8,943 bases of DNA, from the NCBI GenBank assembly GCA_963579925.1, contig CAUZJA010000115.1:1-8943 (forward strand). The letters run 5' to 3'. Of the stretch, positions 1 to 4,925 are shown one piece after another. The first letter of the stretch is position 1. Every line of letters begins with the position of its first letter. This DNA is from UBA1151 sp963579925 (GTDB taxonomy: Bacteria; Chloroflexota; Dehalococcoidia; Lucifugimonadales; Lucifugimonadaceae). The translations under genes and the position numbers were made by a program. Below the pieces are notes generated by a model that was not told where the DNA came from, ran no database searches, and saw only the letters and a list, made by a program, of their open reading frames with translations.

Positions 1-58
1 CTTCGACTTGCCGGAGTTTGTTGAGTACCTGTTCCGGGCTATGTCCTTTTCTTGGCAT
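1..58 (-). CDS. IS3-family transposase, N-terminal fragment (cut by window edge)
   Basis: Nineteen complete codons translate to MPRKGHSPEQVLNKLRQVE. This closely matches the start of IS3-family OrfA proteins (typically MPRKRHSPEQI..KLREAE), the helix-turn-helix protein that binds the IS ends. The start is an ATG at 58..56, preceded by GGGAGG at a suitable distance. The gene is open at the window edge, so the OrfA/OrfB frameshift arrangement and the DDE catalytic domain cannot be seen. The identification rests on a short but distinctive motif. Confidence 0.85.
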   Translation of the reverse strand, partial: MPRKGHSPEQVLNKLRQVE

Positions 59-125
59 TTCTGCCTCCCTTCAATACTTCCAGTATCTGATCTTTCAACT
101 GGATACGTTTGAGGGGGTCAGGTCA
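1..125 (-). mobile_element. IS3-family insertion sequence, transposase-proximal end (partial)
   Basis: Read on the minus strand, the element would begin TGACCTGACCCCC at 125 and run leftward out of the window. A TG start followed by a C-rich tract is what I recall for terminal inverted repeats of several IS3-family subgroups. Inside the end lie a roughly 65-nt leader, a GGGAGG ribosome binding site and the ATG of an IS3-type transposase at 58. The leader holds an inverted repeat (TCCAGT at 79-84 and ACTGGA at 98-103). The boundary is not certain: the plus strand carries ggtca twice in tandem at 116-125, so the end could be at 120 with one copy as host or target-duplication sequence. The other end is outside the window, so neither completeness nor a target duplication can be tested here. 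Confidence 0.7.
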
Positions 126-410
126 GAGCCGTTCTGTCCACATACGCCGGTAGTGCTCCATCCAATCAGCCGCCTCCTTGAGAGGCTCTGTCCGTATTCG
201 GCATGGCCGCCACTGGGCGTTTCGACTTCGCGTGACGAGTCCCGCACGCTCCAGCACTTTGATGTGCTTGGAGACCGCTGGCAGGCTCATTTCGAATGGC
301 TCGGCCAGATCAGTCACCGACGTTTCGCCATCAGCAAGCCGCGCCAGCATCGCCCGCCTTGTGGGGTCGGCGAGCGCTGCGAATGTTGCGTCGAGTTGTG
401 CAGTGACCAT
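123..410 (-). CDS. ArsR-family HTH transcriptional repressor, C-terminus apparently truncated by IS insertion
   Basis: This is a 95-residue winged-helix repressor. The usual N-terminal signature LADPTRRAMLARL is at residues 13-25. The helix-turn-helix follows at about residues 31-59, with recognition helix SLPAVSKHIKVLERAGLV. The wing region around residues 60-71 has the R.AQWRPCR signature of the ArsR subgroup that usually sits beside an AHSA1/SRPBCC-domain gene. No metal-binding cysteine pair is seen, so a metal sensor is unlikely. Family members usually continue about 10-20 residues past the final WTERL with a helix of the DRLDAYL type. Here the frame stops exactly where IS sequence begins, and the TGA is probably part of the IS end. 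The partner SRPBCC gene expected downstream is not visible; it may lie beyond the IS or be lost. The DNA-binding core is complete, so residual function is possible. Confidence 0.85.
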   Translation of the reverse strand: MVTAQLDATFAALADPTRRAMLARLADGETSVTDLAEPFEMSLPAVSKHIKVLERAGLVTRSRNAQWRPCRIRTEPLKEAADWMEHYRRMWTERL

Positions 411-419
411 TAGATGTAC

Positions 420-451
420 TTAACCATATGATTAATTAACCGAATGGCTAA
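420..451. promoter_or_regulatory. Two abutting 16-bp operator-like palindromes upstream of the ArsR gene
   Basis: TTAACCATATGATTAA (420-435) and TTAACCGAATGGCTAA (436-451) are two imperfect palindromes placed head to tail with no gap. Both follow TTAACC-N4-GGTTAA, with one mismatched arm base in each. They start 9 bp upstream of the repressor start codon. The AACCATATGGTT type of site is what I associate with autoregulated ArsR/AHSA1 operons, so autorepression is the natural inference. A -10-like A/T-rich stretch overlaps the sites. Confidence 0.6.
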
Positions 452-516
452 ATAGTAGAACTGGATACGCGCCGCGTCAAGCACCTGGGTGGTGCGAAGT
501 GGTGGGTGGGATCAAC

Positions 517-1323
517 CTAGAGCGGCTTGACGTCCGCCAGTCGCGTCTTCGTTGCATCGTCAGCGAAGCGCTGCACCGCTTCCACATCGTTGAAGATGCC
601 GCCTGTGCAGGTGTCGACTGTCTGCATGGCGACCAGAACTGCGGCTTCCACGTAGCTGTCGGGCGGAGGCATTGCGCCGATTGGCGTGCTGCCGCCGATC
701 TGGCCAGGTGCGCGGCCGAAGCGGACGCCTGGTGTGTCGATGGCACCGACTGGCTTGAGGGCGTTGATCGCGATGCCGTCGCTTTCAACGTCTTTCGCCA
801 TGCCAATAGTGAGCGCTTCAATGGCAGCTTTGGTTGCGCCGTAGTGCGAGCTACGGCGGTCGGCGGCGACCGATGAGATGTTGATGATGTTGCCACTCTT
901 CTGCTCAATCATCGCTGGCAGCACTGCGCGAGAGCAGTGGAACGGGCCGTGGACGTTGATGCGGAACTCCAACTCCCAGTGGCGGGGCTGGATGGTGTGC
1001 ATGAAGCCAGGTGGCTGTACTGCAGCGTTATTCATGAGCACATCGATGCGCCCGTACTTCTCCAGGACCGTTTCCACCATGGCGTCAATAGAGTCAGTAC
1101 TGGCAACGTTGCAGACCACGGGGAACGCCTCACCGCCAGCGTTAGTTATCAGCTGCGCAGTCTCGTGAATCGTGCCCGGCAGCGCCTCATTCTGCACCTG
1201 CTCGGTGCGGGCGGCGACCACAACAATCGCACCTTCTTTAGCGTACTCAGCTGCGCAGTATTGACCCAGTCCGCGGCTGGCGCCGGTGATGATCGCGATC
1301 TTGCCTTCGAGTCGTCCTGCCAT
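517..1323 (-). CDS. SDR-family NAD(P)-dependent oxidoreductase
   Basis: This is a 268-residue classical short-chain dehydrogenase/reductase, a cytosolic Rossmann-fold enzyme that interconverts alcohols and carbonyls. The dinucleotide motif TGASRGLG is at residues 13-20. Arg39 at the end of the second strand (VVVAARTEQ) favours NADP(H). NNAA is at 98-101, and the catalytic residues are Asn123, Ser150/151, Tyr161 and Lys165 (YGATK). The Ser-Tyr spacing is slightly short for the family because the substrate loop is compact (ISSVAADRRSSHY). The ATG at 1323 is preceded by AAAGGAGA at ideal spacing. The gene lies 36 bp downstream of the nitroreductase gene on the same strand, so the two are probably co-transcribed. 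Length and motifs are complete. The substrate cannot be predicted, and annotations such as 3-oxoacyl-ACP reductase would be over-specific. Confidence 0.92.
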   Translation of the reverse strand: MAGRLEGKIAIITGASRGLGQYCAAEYAKEGAIVVVAARTEQVQNEALPGTIHETAQLITNAGGEAFPVVCNVASTDSIDAMVETVLEKYGRIDVLMNNAAVQPPGFMHTIQPRHWELEFRINVHGPFHCSRAVLPAMIEQKSGNIINISSVAADRRSSHYGATKAAIEALTIGMAKDVESDGIAINALKPVGAIDTPGVRFGRAPGQIGGSTPIGAMPPPDSYVEAAVLVAMQTVDTCTGGIFNDVEAVQRFADDATKTRLADVKPL

Positions 1324-1359
1324 GTGATTCTCCTTTGAGGTGATGGGATGGGCGTGAGC

Positions 1360-1974
1360 CTACCAGCGGTCGTAGTGGACTATCTCTGAGAGTGGCTTGC
1401 GGGTTACGGGGCCGAATTTGCCAGTGGGGTAGCCGACGGGGATTATCGCGTAAGGCTCCACCAGTTCAGGTAGGCCAAGGACTGCTTTTGCTGCCGGGAG
1501 ATCAGAGAGACCGAGACTCGTGATGACCGCGCCAAGTCCCAGTGCGCGCGCTGCCAGCAGGAGGTTCTGCACGCCGGGATAGATCGAACTGCCAGATCCT
1601 GCGCCAGCCACCCAGGAGTCGACGTGCGCCTGCTCGAACTCAAGGCAGGGGATCAGCAGGGCGGGGACTTCGGCGAAGTGATCGCGCTGCCACATCACCG
1701 CGTTAACGGTGCCCCGCATGTCAGCGGCAACATCGTCTGGGTTGCCGATGTAGGCATCGACGGCTGTGCGATTCAGATCGGCGAGTTTCGCTTTCTGATC
1801 CGGGTCGCGCACGACTATCCAGCGGGCGTTCTGCTTATTGCTGCCGGTTGGTCCCTGGTTTGCGGCGTCCAGCAGCTGGTTGAGCAGCTCATCTGGGATG
1901 GGGTCTGACTTGAGCCGACGCATGGCGCGGGTGTTGTGGATTGCGTAGAAGAGATCAGATGCGTCTGTGGTCAT
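1360..1974 (-). CDS. Nitroreductase-family flavoprotein (FMN-dependent NAD(P)H oxidoreductase)
   Basis: This 204-residue protein matches the usual length of the nitroreductase family, normally FMN-binding homodimers that reduce nitro groups, quinones or enones. Visible features are the N-terminal phosphate-binding TRAMRRLKSDPIPDELL (residues 15-31), GPTGSNKQNARWIVV (about 41-55), the middle YPGVQNLLLAARALGLG helix, and the C-terminal PVGYPTGKFGPVTRKPLSEIVHYD signature. I start at ATG 1974 (MTTDASDLF) because it has a GAGG element 8 nt upstream. The same frame stays open for 84 more codons upstream, but that extension is Pro/Arg-rich, runs through the spacer repeats and has no family similarity. 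It is the first gene of a probable two-gene unit with the SDR gene. Confidence 0.9.
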   Translation of the reverse strand: MTTDASDLFYAIHNTRAMRRLKSDPIPDELLNQLLDAANQGPTGSNKQNARWIVVRDPDQKAKLADLNRTAVDAYIGNPDDVAADMRGTVNAVMWQRDHFAEVPALLIPCLEFEQAHVDSWVAGAGSGSSIYPGVQNLLLAARALGLGAVITSLGLSDLPAAKAVLGLPELVEPYAIIPVGYPTGKFGPVTRKPLSEIVHYDRW

Positions 1975-2060
1975 TTGATGGGCCTCAAGAGTTATTGCGT
2001 GAGTGTGGGGGGGCAGGGTACAGGTTGTTCGGGGTGAGATGTTCGTACGTGCCACGAACT

Positions 2061-2155
2061 GGTAGCCGCCAGGCTTGCCCGGCTCTTCGCCGCGATTGGG
2101 TTGGACGATGAGTATGCAGCGGTCGCGGGAGGGCGGGGCAAGCCCCGCAGCTACC
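2061..2155. repeat. Diverged inverted pair of a 20-bp intergenic repeat
   Basis: The plus strand at 2136-2155 reads GGGCAAGCCCCGCAGCTACC. The minus strand of 2061-2080 reads GGGCAAGCCTGGCGGCTACC. They match at 17 of 20 positions in opposite orientation with a 55-bp spacer. This layout resembles paired REP/BIME-type intergenic repeats. I infer a dispersed element; copy number elsewhere cannot be judged from this window. Confidence 0.5.
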
Positions 2156-2200
2156 GGGGCGGGGCGTTCAGGTTGATGGGAGGTGAGTGGAGAGTTTGAC

Positions 2201-2237
2201 GCGCCCTCACCCCAGCTCTCTCCCAAAGGAGAGGGGG
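2201..2237. repeat. CCCTCACCCC...CTCTCCC-type dispersed hairpin repeat
   Basis: The stretch contains CCCTCACCCCAGCTCTCTCC followed by CAAAGGAGAGGGGG, with a CTCTCC/GGAGAG stem (2218-2223 and 2228-2233) and a CAAA loop. From memory, closely similar sequences recur in intergenic regions of many bacterial genomes as short dispersed repeats. No transposase or terminal duplication is attached to it. Confidence 0.45.
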
Positions 2238-2256
2238 TAATTCGGGAGATGGTTGC

Positions 2257-2285
2257 TTGACACGTTCGCGGTGCGGGCGTAATTT
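2257..2285 (+). promoter_or_regulatory. Putative promoter of the remnant-RidA-cupin unit
   Basis: A perfect TTGACA at 2257-2262 is followed, after a 17-bp spacer, by TAATTT at 2280-2285, a moderate -10 match. It lies about 45-70 bp upstream of the first start codon of the plus-strand unit and is the best sigma70-like pair in the spacer. Confidence 0.45.
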
Positions 2286-2313
2286 CCGCGCCTCAGACGC
2301 GTCGAAAATTACG
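2278..2313. promoter_or_regulatory. 8-bp inverted repeat overlapping the -10 region, possible operator or leader hairpin
   Basis: CGTAATTT (2278-2285) and AAATTACG (2306-2313) are perfect inverted repeats with a 20-bp spacer. The left arm covers the putative -10 element, and the right arm ends 2 bp before the AGGA ribosome binding site at 2316-2319. The position fits a repressor site or a 5' leader structure. No cognate regulator can be named. Confidence 0.35.
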
Positions 2314-2327
2314 TCAGGATTGTGTTC

Positions 2328-2678
2328 TTGAAGATCTCTGCAATTACGGTTTTACCCCTCACCAGCGAACGCCCAGAACTGAAGGTTGGTAATCCTATTC
2401 ACCCTTCGTGGTGGGGCTACGATCAGGCTCTGGTGAAGGTTGATACCGATGAGGGTATTTCCGGCTGGGGTACTGCTGAGCAGCATGGTCCGCATCTGCC
2501 CGTGAAGATGGACTCATGGAGCGCTCGGTCTATCGCCCACGAAACGGCAACGCACCGACCTGACCGACTGCTCGTCATGCCATCAATCCACTATGGCTAT
2601 ACCACGCATGTGATGGATTTTCCTGGCTCGATCACCGTCCACCAGAGCCGGAAGCCAACGACGGACCTGCTCGTATGA
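2328..2678 (+). pseudogene. Chimeric remnant: enolase-superfamily N-terminus fused to internal creatininase fragment
   Basis: TTG at 2328 gives MKISAITVLPL, the usual start of mandelate racemase/muconate lactonizing enzyme N-terminal domains. It has AGGA 8 nt upstream, better placed than the GTG at 2322. Numbered from that GTG, residues 3-50 match this domain, ending ALVKVDTDEGISGWG where the family normally continues GEA. From residue 51 the sequence becomes TAEQHGPHLPVKMDSWSA, the metal-site signature of the creatininase (creatinine amidohydrolase) family. It continues through RPDRLLVMPSIHYGYTTH and FPGSITVH, also creatininase-like. After about residue 107 the similarity ends, and a short unrelated tail runs to a TGA overlapping the next ATG. 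About 50 of roughly 370 enolase-superfamily residues and 57 of roughly 250 creatininase residues remain, with no enolase barrel and an incomplete creatininase metal site, so catalysis by either fold is not expected. It may now act as a translated leader. An assembly artefact is the alternative. Confidence 0.75.
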
Positions 2679-3784
2679 GCAAATCTTTCTCGACCGGAGC
2701 ATGGGCTGAGACGCTGCTTGGCGCGCCGTCAGCCACTGTTTCTGGCGACCGAATCTTCACATCGGCGCTCATGGCGCGCGATGCGACGTCCACAGAGAGC
2801 CAGGCACAGCAGGTGTTCAGGACCGTGGTCGATATTCTGCACGGGCAGGGTGCGGCGCTGTCGGATGTGATTCGCACCCGCATGTTCTACACAGATGAGG
2901 ACTCCCTTGAGGTCCTCAAGATAATCCACAGTGTGGTCTTCAACTCACCAGGGCCAGTGATGACGGCCGTGCGAGTTGACTGCCTTCCGCGCGACTCGAA
3001 AGTCGCACTCGAGATTGAAGCCATCAAAGGCGGAGGTGCTGCGGCAAGGCACATCGGTATCGATGCAGAAACGTCATCGTGCCGGGCAATTCGCATTGGG
3101 GATGAGTTCTTTGGCGCTGGCTACCAGGGAGAGGCCGGGCAGTCGCATGACGCTCAGATGGACGCTACCTACGCTGCCGCATCTGCCACGCTGATTGAAG
3201 CTGGAATGTCCGAGTCCGATGTTGCTGCGACTCGTCATTATTACGCCGACTCCGTGGACGATGAGACCGACGGTACCGGCAAGAACGAGTTCATGGGACA
3301 CGCCGAGCCGACGTCCGCAGGTATTTGCGTCCACGAGCCCGGCGCATCAGGGAACACGTTCTCGCTGGAGATTGAAGCCATTGCGGATGGTGAGTCACGT
3401 AAGAACTTCCGGACTGGACGAACGTTTGAAGTTGAAAACAACTACTCGCGCGCTGTGCGGGTCGGCGACGTGATTTACGTCGCTGGAACCACCTCTATCA
3501 TTCCGGATGAAGTGATCCAGCATCCCGGCGAAGTGGGGCCACAGGTTGACGACACACTGGCGATCATTCGCGACGCCATCGAGCAGTTGGGTGGCGCGTG
3601 GACGGACGTCGTTCGCACGCGTACCTACATAGTTGGGGGCCTGCCAGCGCTGGACGAGGCATCGGCGCGACTGAAGGCGAATCTGGTGGGTACGGACTCC
3701 GCTGCGACGCTGATGGGAGTGCCGATACTGGGGCGACCGGGCGTGATCGTTGAAATAGAAGCAACAGCAGTTCTGGAGAAGTAG
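2675..3784 (+). CDS. Triple RidA-domain (YjgF/YER057c/UK114) single-chain protein
   Basis: This 369-residue protein contains three consecutive RidA-like domains: about 1-118, 128-237 and 250-367. Each has the strand VSGDRIFTSA / IRIGDEFFGAG / VRVGDVIYVAG, then a long helix leading into DVIRTRMFYTD / DVAATRHYYAD / DVVRTRTYIVG, and ends LEIEAI / LEIEAI / VEIEAT (112-117, 231-236, 359-364). RidA proteins are normally about 130 residues and form homotrimers with ligand sites between subunits, so one chain could fold as a covalent pseudo-trimer. The arginine that binds substrate carboxylate in imine deaminases (Arg105 of E. coli RidA) aligns with Met96, Ser214 and Ala344, so 2-iminoacid deaminase activity is doubtful. 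The start ATG overlaps the upstream stop as ATGA with only a weak ribosome binding site, implying translational coupling. The cupin gene follows after 2 nt. Domain assignment is firm; the role is unknown. Confidence 0.88.
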   Translation: MSKSFSTGAWAETLLGAPSATVSGDRIFTSALMARDATSTESQAQQVFRTVVDILHGQGAALSDVIRTRMFYTDEDSLEVLKIIHSVVFNSPGPVMTAVRVDCLPRDSKVALEIEAIKGGGAAARHIGIDAETSSCRAIRIGDEFFGAGYQGEAGQSHDAQMDATYAAASATLIEAGMSESDVAATRHYYADSVDDETDGTGKNEFMGHAEPTSAGICVHEPGASGNTFSLEIEAIADGESRKNFRTGRTFEVENNYSRAVRVGDVIYVAGTTSIIPDEVIQHPGEVGPQVDDTLAIIRDAIEQLGGAWTDVVRTRTYIVGGLPALDEASARLKANLVGTDSAATLMGVPILGRPGVIVEIEATAVLEK

Positions 3785-3786
3785 TT

Positions 3787-4158
3787 TTGGCGAAGATCAC
3801 GATCAGGAACTGGGAAGATGTGGATCCGTACATCGGCCACGAGACAACGATCATCTGGCCAATGTATCGGGGAGTCGGAGAACCAAGCAAATCACTTGAG
3901 GAAGCGCCCATGGAGGGCATGGTGGGTTTCACTCGCCACATGATGCAAGCCGGCAAGGTTGGCGACTACCACGATCACGAGGGTCGCGAGCAGGTCTACT
4001 ACTTCATCTCAGGCCACGGAAAGATGAAGCTTGACGGTGAGATTTACGACGTGCGGGAAGGCGACACAGTACACATCCCCGCAAAAATTATGCACCAGTT
4101 GATCAACGATTCAGACGACTGGATTGAGCACCTGCTGGTCACTGCAGAGACCGGGTAG
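3787..4158 (+). CDS. Single-domain cupin protein
   Basis: This is a 123-residue small beta-barrel protein. The first cupin motif spans residues 56-76 (GKVGDYHDHEGREQVYYFISG), with likely metal ligands His62, His64 and Glu68 (or Glu65). The second spans 92-107 (GDTVHIPAKIMHQLIN), with His103 as fourth ligand. Spacing fits the G-x5-P-x-G-x2-H-x3-N rule except for Lys in place of the second Gly. The start is TTG at 3787: GGAG at 3775-3778 is 8 nt upstream and there is no nearby ATG that keeps the N-terminus. It begins 2 nt after the triple-RidA stop, so the two are surely co-expressed. Such cupins act as metal-dependent isomerases, dioxygenases or ligand sensors; the substrate cannot be read. 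Confidence 0.88.
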   Translation: MAKITIRNWEDVDPYIGHETTIIWPMYRGVGEPSKSLEEAPMEGMVGFTRHMMQAGKVGDYHDHEGREQVYYFISGHGKMKLDGEIYDVREGDTVHIPAKIMHQLINDSDDWIEHLLVTAETG

Positions 4159-4159
4159 C

Positions 4160-4234
4160 CGGGTCCGCTGACCCGTTGCGTGGGCATCCCTGCCCACCGT
4201 CTTTGCTTTCAACACCGCGGGCTTGAAGCCCGCG
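4160..4234. repeat. Cluster of three hairpins downstream of the cupin gene
   Basis: Three perfect stems follow one another within 75 bp of the stop codon: CGGGT/ACCCG (4160-4164 and 4171-4175), GTGGGCA-tccc-TGCCCAC (4180-4197), and CGCGGGCTTGAAGCCCGCG (4216-4234). None is followed by a T-tract, so a classical rho-independent terminator is unlikely. They resemble dispersed REP-like palindromes and could stabilise the 3' end of the upstream mRNA. Confidence 0.55.
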
Positions 4235-4585
4235 CGACGGGACTGCGCTACGCTGATCTGTCGCAACTCAGCCACCGATTGAGGCAAAAGGACCATAGAC
4301 CGATCCTGAACGTAGGCCAATCGCTATTTCGAAGTGCGTCGGAATATTGAAACCTTAGCCAAGTTGCACGTCATCCCCGTCGTGTGGACTGGCCGGGGCG
4401 TTACGTGGTTTATCTGCGTTTCGCCCCGGTGTCATCTTGGCTGGCACCGCCCAAGCAGTTCGTAGTGCCGCTGTGCTGCCACTCTCCTGCATTATCTTTT
4501 TGACACACAGCTCACCACTGCTGATTTTGACTTTCATTCCCACTTAACAAACGTAAGTGCGAGATCTGAACCAGGAGATTTGTCA
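4235..4585. other. Intergenic region with no convincing gene; upstream region of the Rdx-like gene
   Basis: Open frames of 60-70 codons exist on the minus strand, but they lack ribosome binding sites and recognisable families. A perfect TTGACA at 4500-4505 has only a poor -10 (GATTTT at 4523-4528) at 17 bp, so it is a weak promoter candidate for the downstream gene. AGGAG at 4573-4577 is that gene's ribosome binding site. Confidence 0.5.
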
Positions 4586-4864
4586 ATGGCAAAAGTAAAC
4601 ATCGATATCGAGTACTGCGTCCCTTGCGGCTATCAGAATCTGGCAGCATGGACGGTTAGCGAAATGTTCGCCGCCGCTGGCACCGATGCAGCGATCGGTC
4701 TCACCCCGGGCGATGCTGGCGTCTACACCATCAAGGTGGACGGCGAGACCTGGTTCGACAAGGCCACCAACGACGGCAAGACCCCTCAGATCCATCAGAT
4801 GAAGGACCTCAAGGCAAAGCTACGGAACTACGTCGAGGACCTGGCAGCCACTCCGGTTAGCTAG
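4586..4864 (+). CDS. Rdx/SelW-like thioredoxin-fold protein with CxxC
   Basis: This 92-residue protein starts MAKVNIDIEYCVPCGYQNLA. The pattern of beta strand, CxxC (Cys11, Cys14), helix, then VYTIKVDGETWFDK (about residues 48-61) and a C-terminal helix matches the Rdx family, the bacterial relatives of selenoproteins W/T/H. Both redox positions are encoded by TGC, so this is the cysteine form and needs no selenocysteine insertion. ATG 4586 is chosen over the in-frame TTG at 4580 because AGGAG sits 8 nt upstream of the ATG. The gene stands alone, with a hairpin-rich spacer before it and a terminator after it. A thiol-disulfide or peroxide-related role is presumed for the family but not established. 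Confidence 0.85.
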   Translation: MAKVNIDIEYCVPCGYQNLAAWTVSEMFAAAGTDAAIGLTPGDAGVYTIKVDGETWFDKATNDGKTPQIHQMKDLKAKLRNYVEDLAATPVS

Positions 4865-4886
4865 ATTCGGAACGCCTGATCTTTCG

Positions 4887-4915
4887 AAAGGCTCGTCTTA
4901 TGGCCGGGCCTTTTT
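4887..4915 (+). terminator. Rho-independent terminator after the Rdx-like gene
   Basis: AAAGGCTCG (4887-4895) pairs with CGGGCCTTT (4905-4913) as a 9-bp stem with one T:G wobble and a 9-nt loop. It runs into TTTTT (4911-4915). The hairpin begins 22 bp after the stop codon and sits between two convergent genes. It could also partly terminate the minus-strand amidohydrolase transcript, though the T-run on that side is short. Confidence 0.8.
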
Positions 4916-4925
4916 AGTTCCCCGA

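Larger units (their letters stand above)
1975..2256. other. Repeat-rich divergent intergenic region
   Basis: No gene is supported between the nitroreductase start and the putative plus-strand promoter. The region is GC-rich and full of inverted repeats: GTTCGT/ACGAAC at 2041-2046 and 2054-2059, a diverged 20-bp inverted pair (2061-2080 and 2136-2155), a GCGGGGC/GCCCCGC hairpin at 2133-2148, and a CTCTCC/GGAGAG hairpin at 2218-2233. Minus-strand promoter elements for the nitroreductase gene must lie here, but I could not pick a convincing pair. Confidence 0.6.

Noticed and set aside
481..495. GCACC/GGTGC hairpin after the SDR gene as a terminator
   Set aside because: The stem is only 5 bp and no T-tract follows on the minus strand.
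499..876. 125-codon plus-strand open frame opposite the SDR gene
   Set aside because: It is antisense to a complete SDR gene with all motifs. It has no ribosome binding site and no recognisable family.
1975..2226. 84-codon upstream extension of the nitroreductase frame
   Set aside because: The extension runs through intergenic repeats and shows no family similarity. ATG 1974 has a well-placed GAGG and gives the normal family length.
4355..4543. 62-codon minus-strand open frame in the spacer before the Rdx-like gene
   Set aside because: There is no convincing ribosome binding site or recognisable domain, and the composition looks like non-coding spacer.
4586..4864. Possible selenoprotein (SelW-type CxxU)
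   Set aside because: Both motif positions are TGC cysteine codons and no in-frame TGA occurs in the motif, so no selenocysteine machinery is required.
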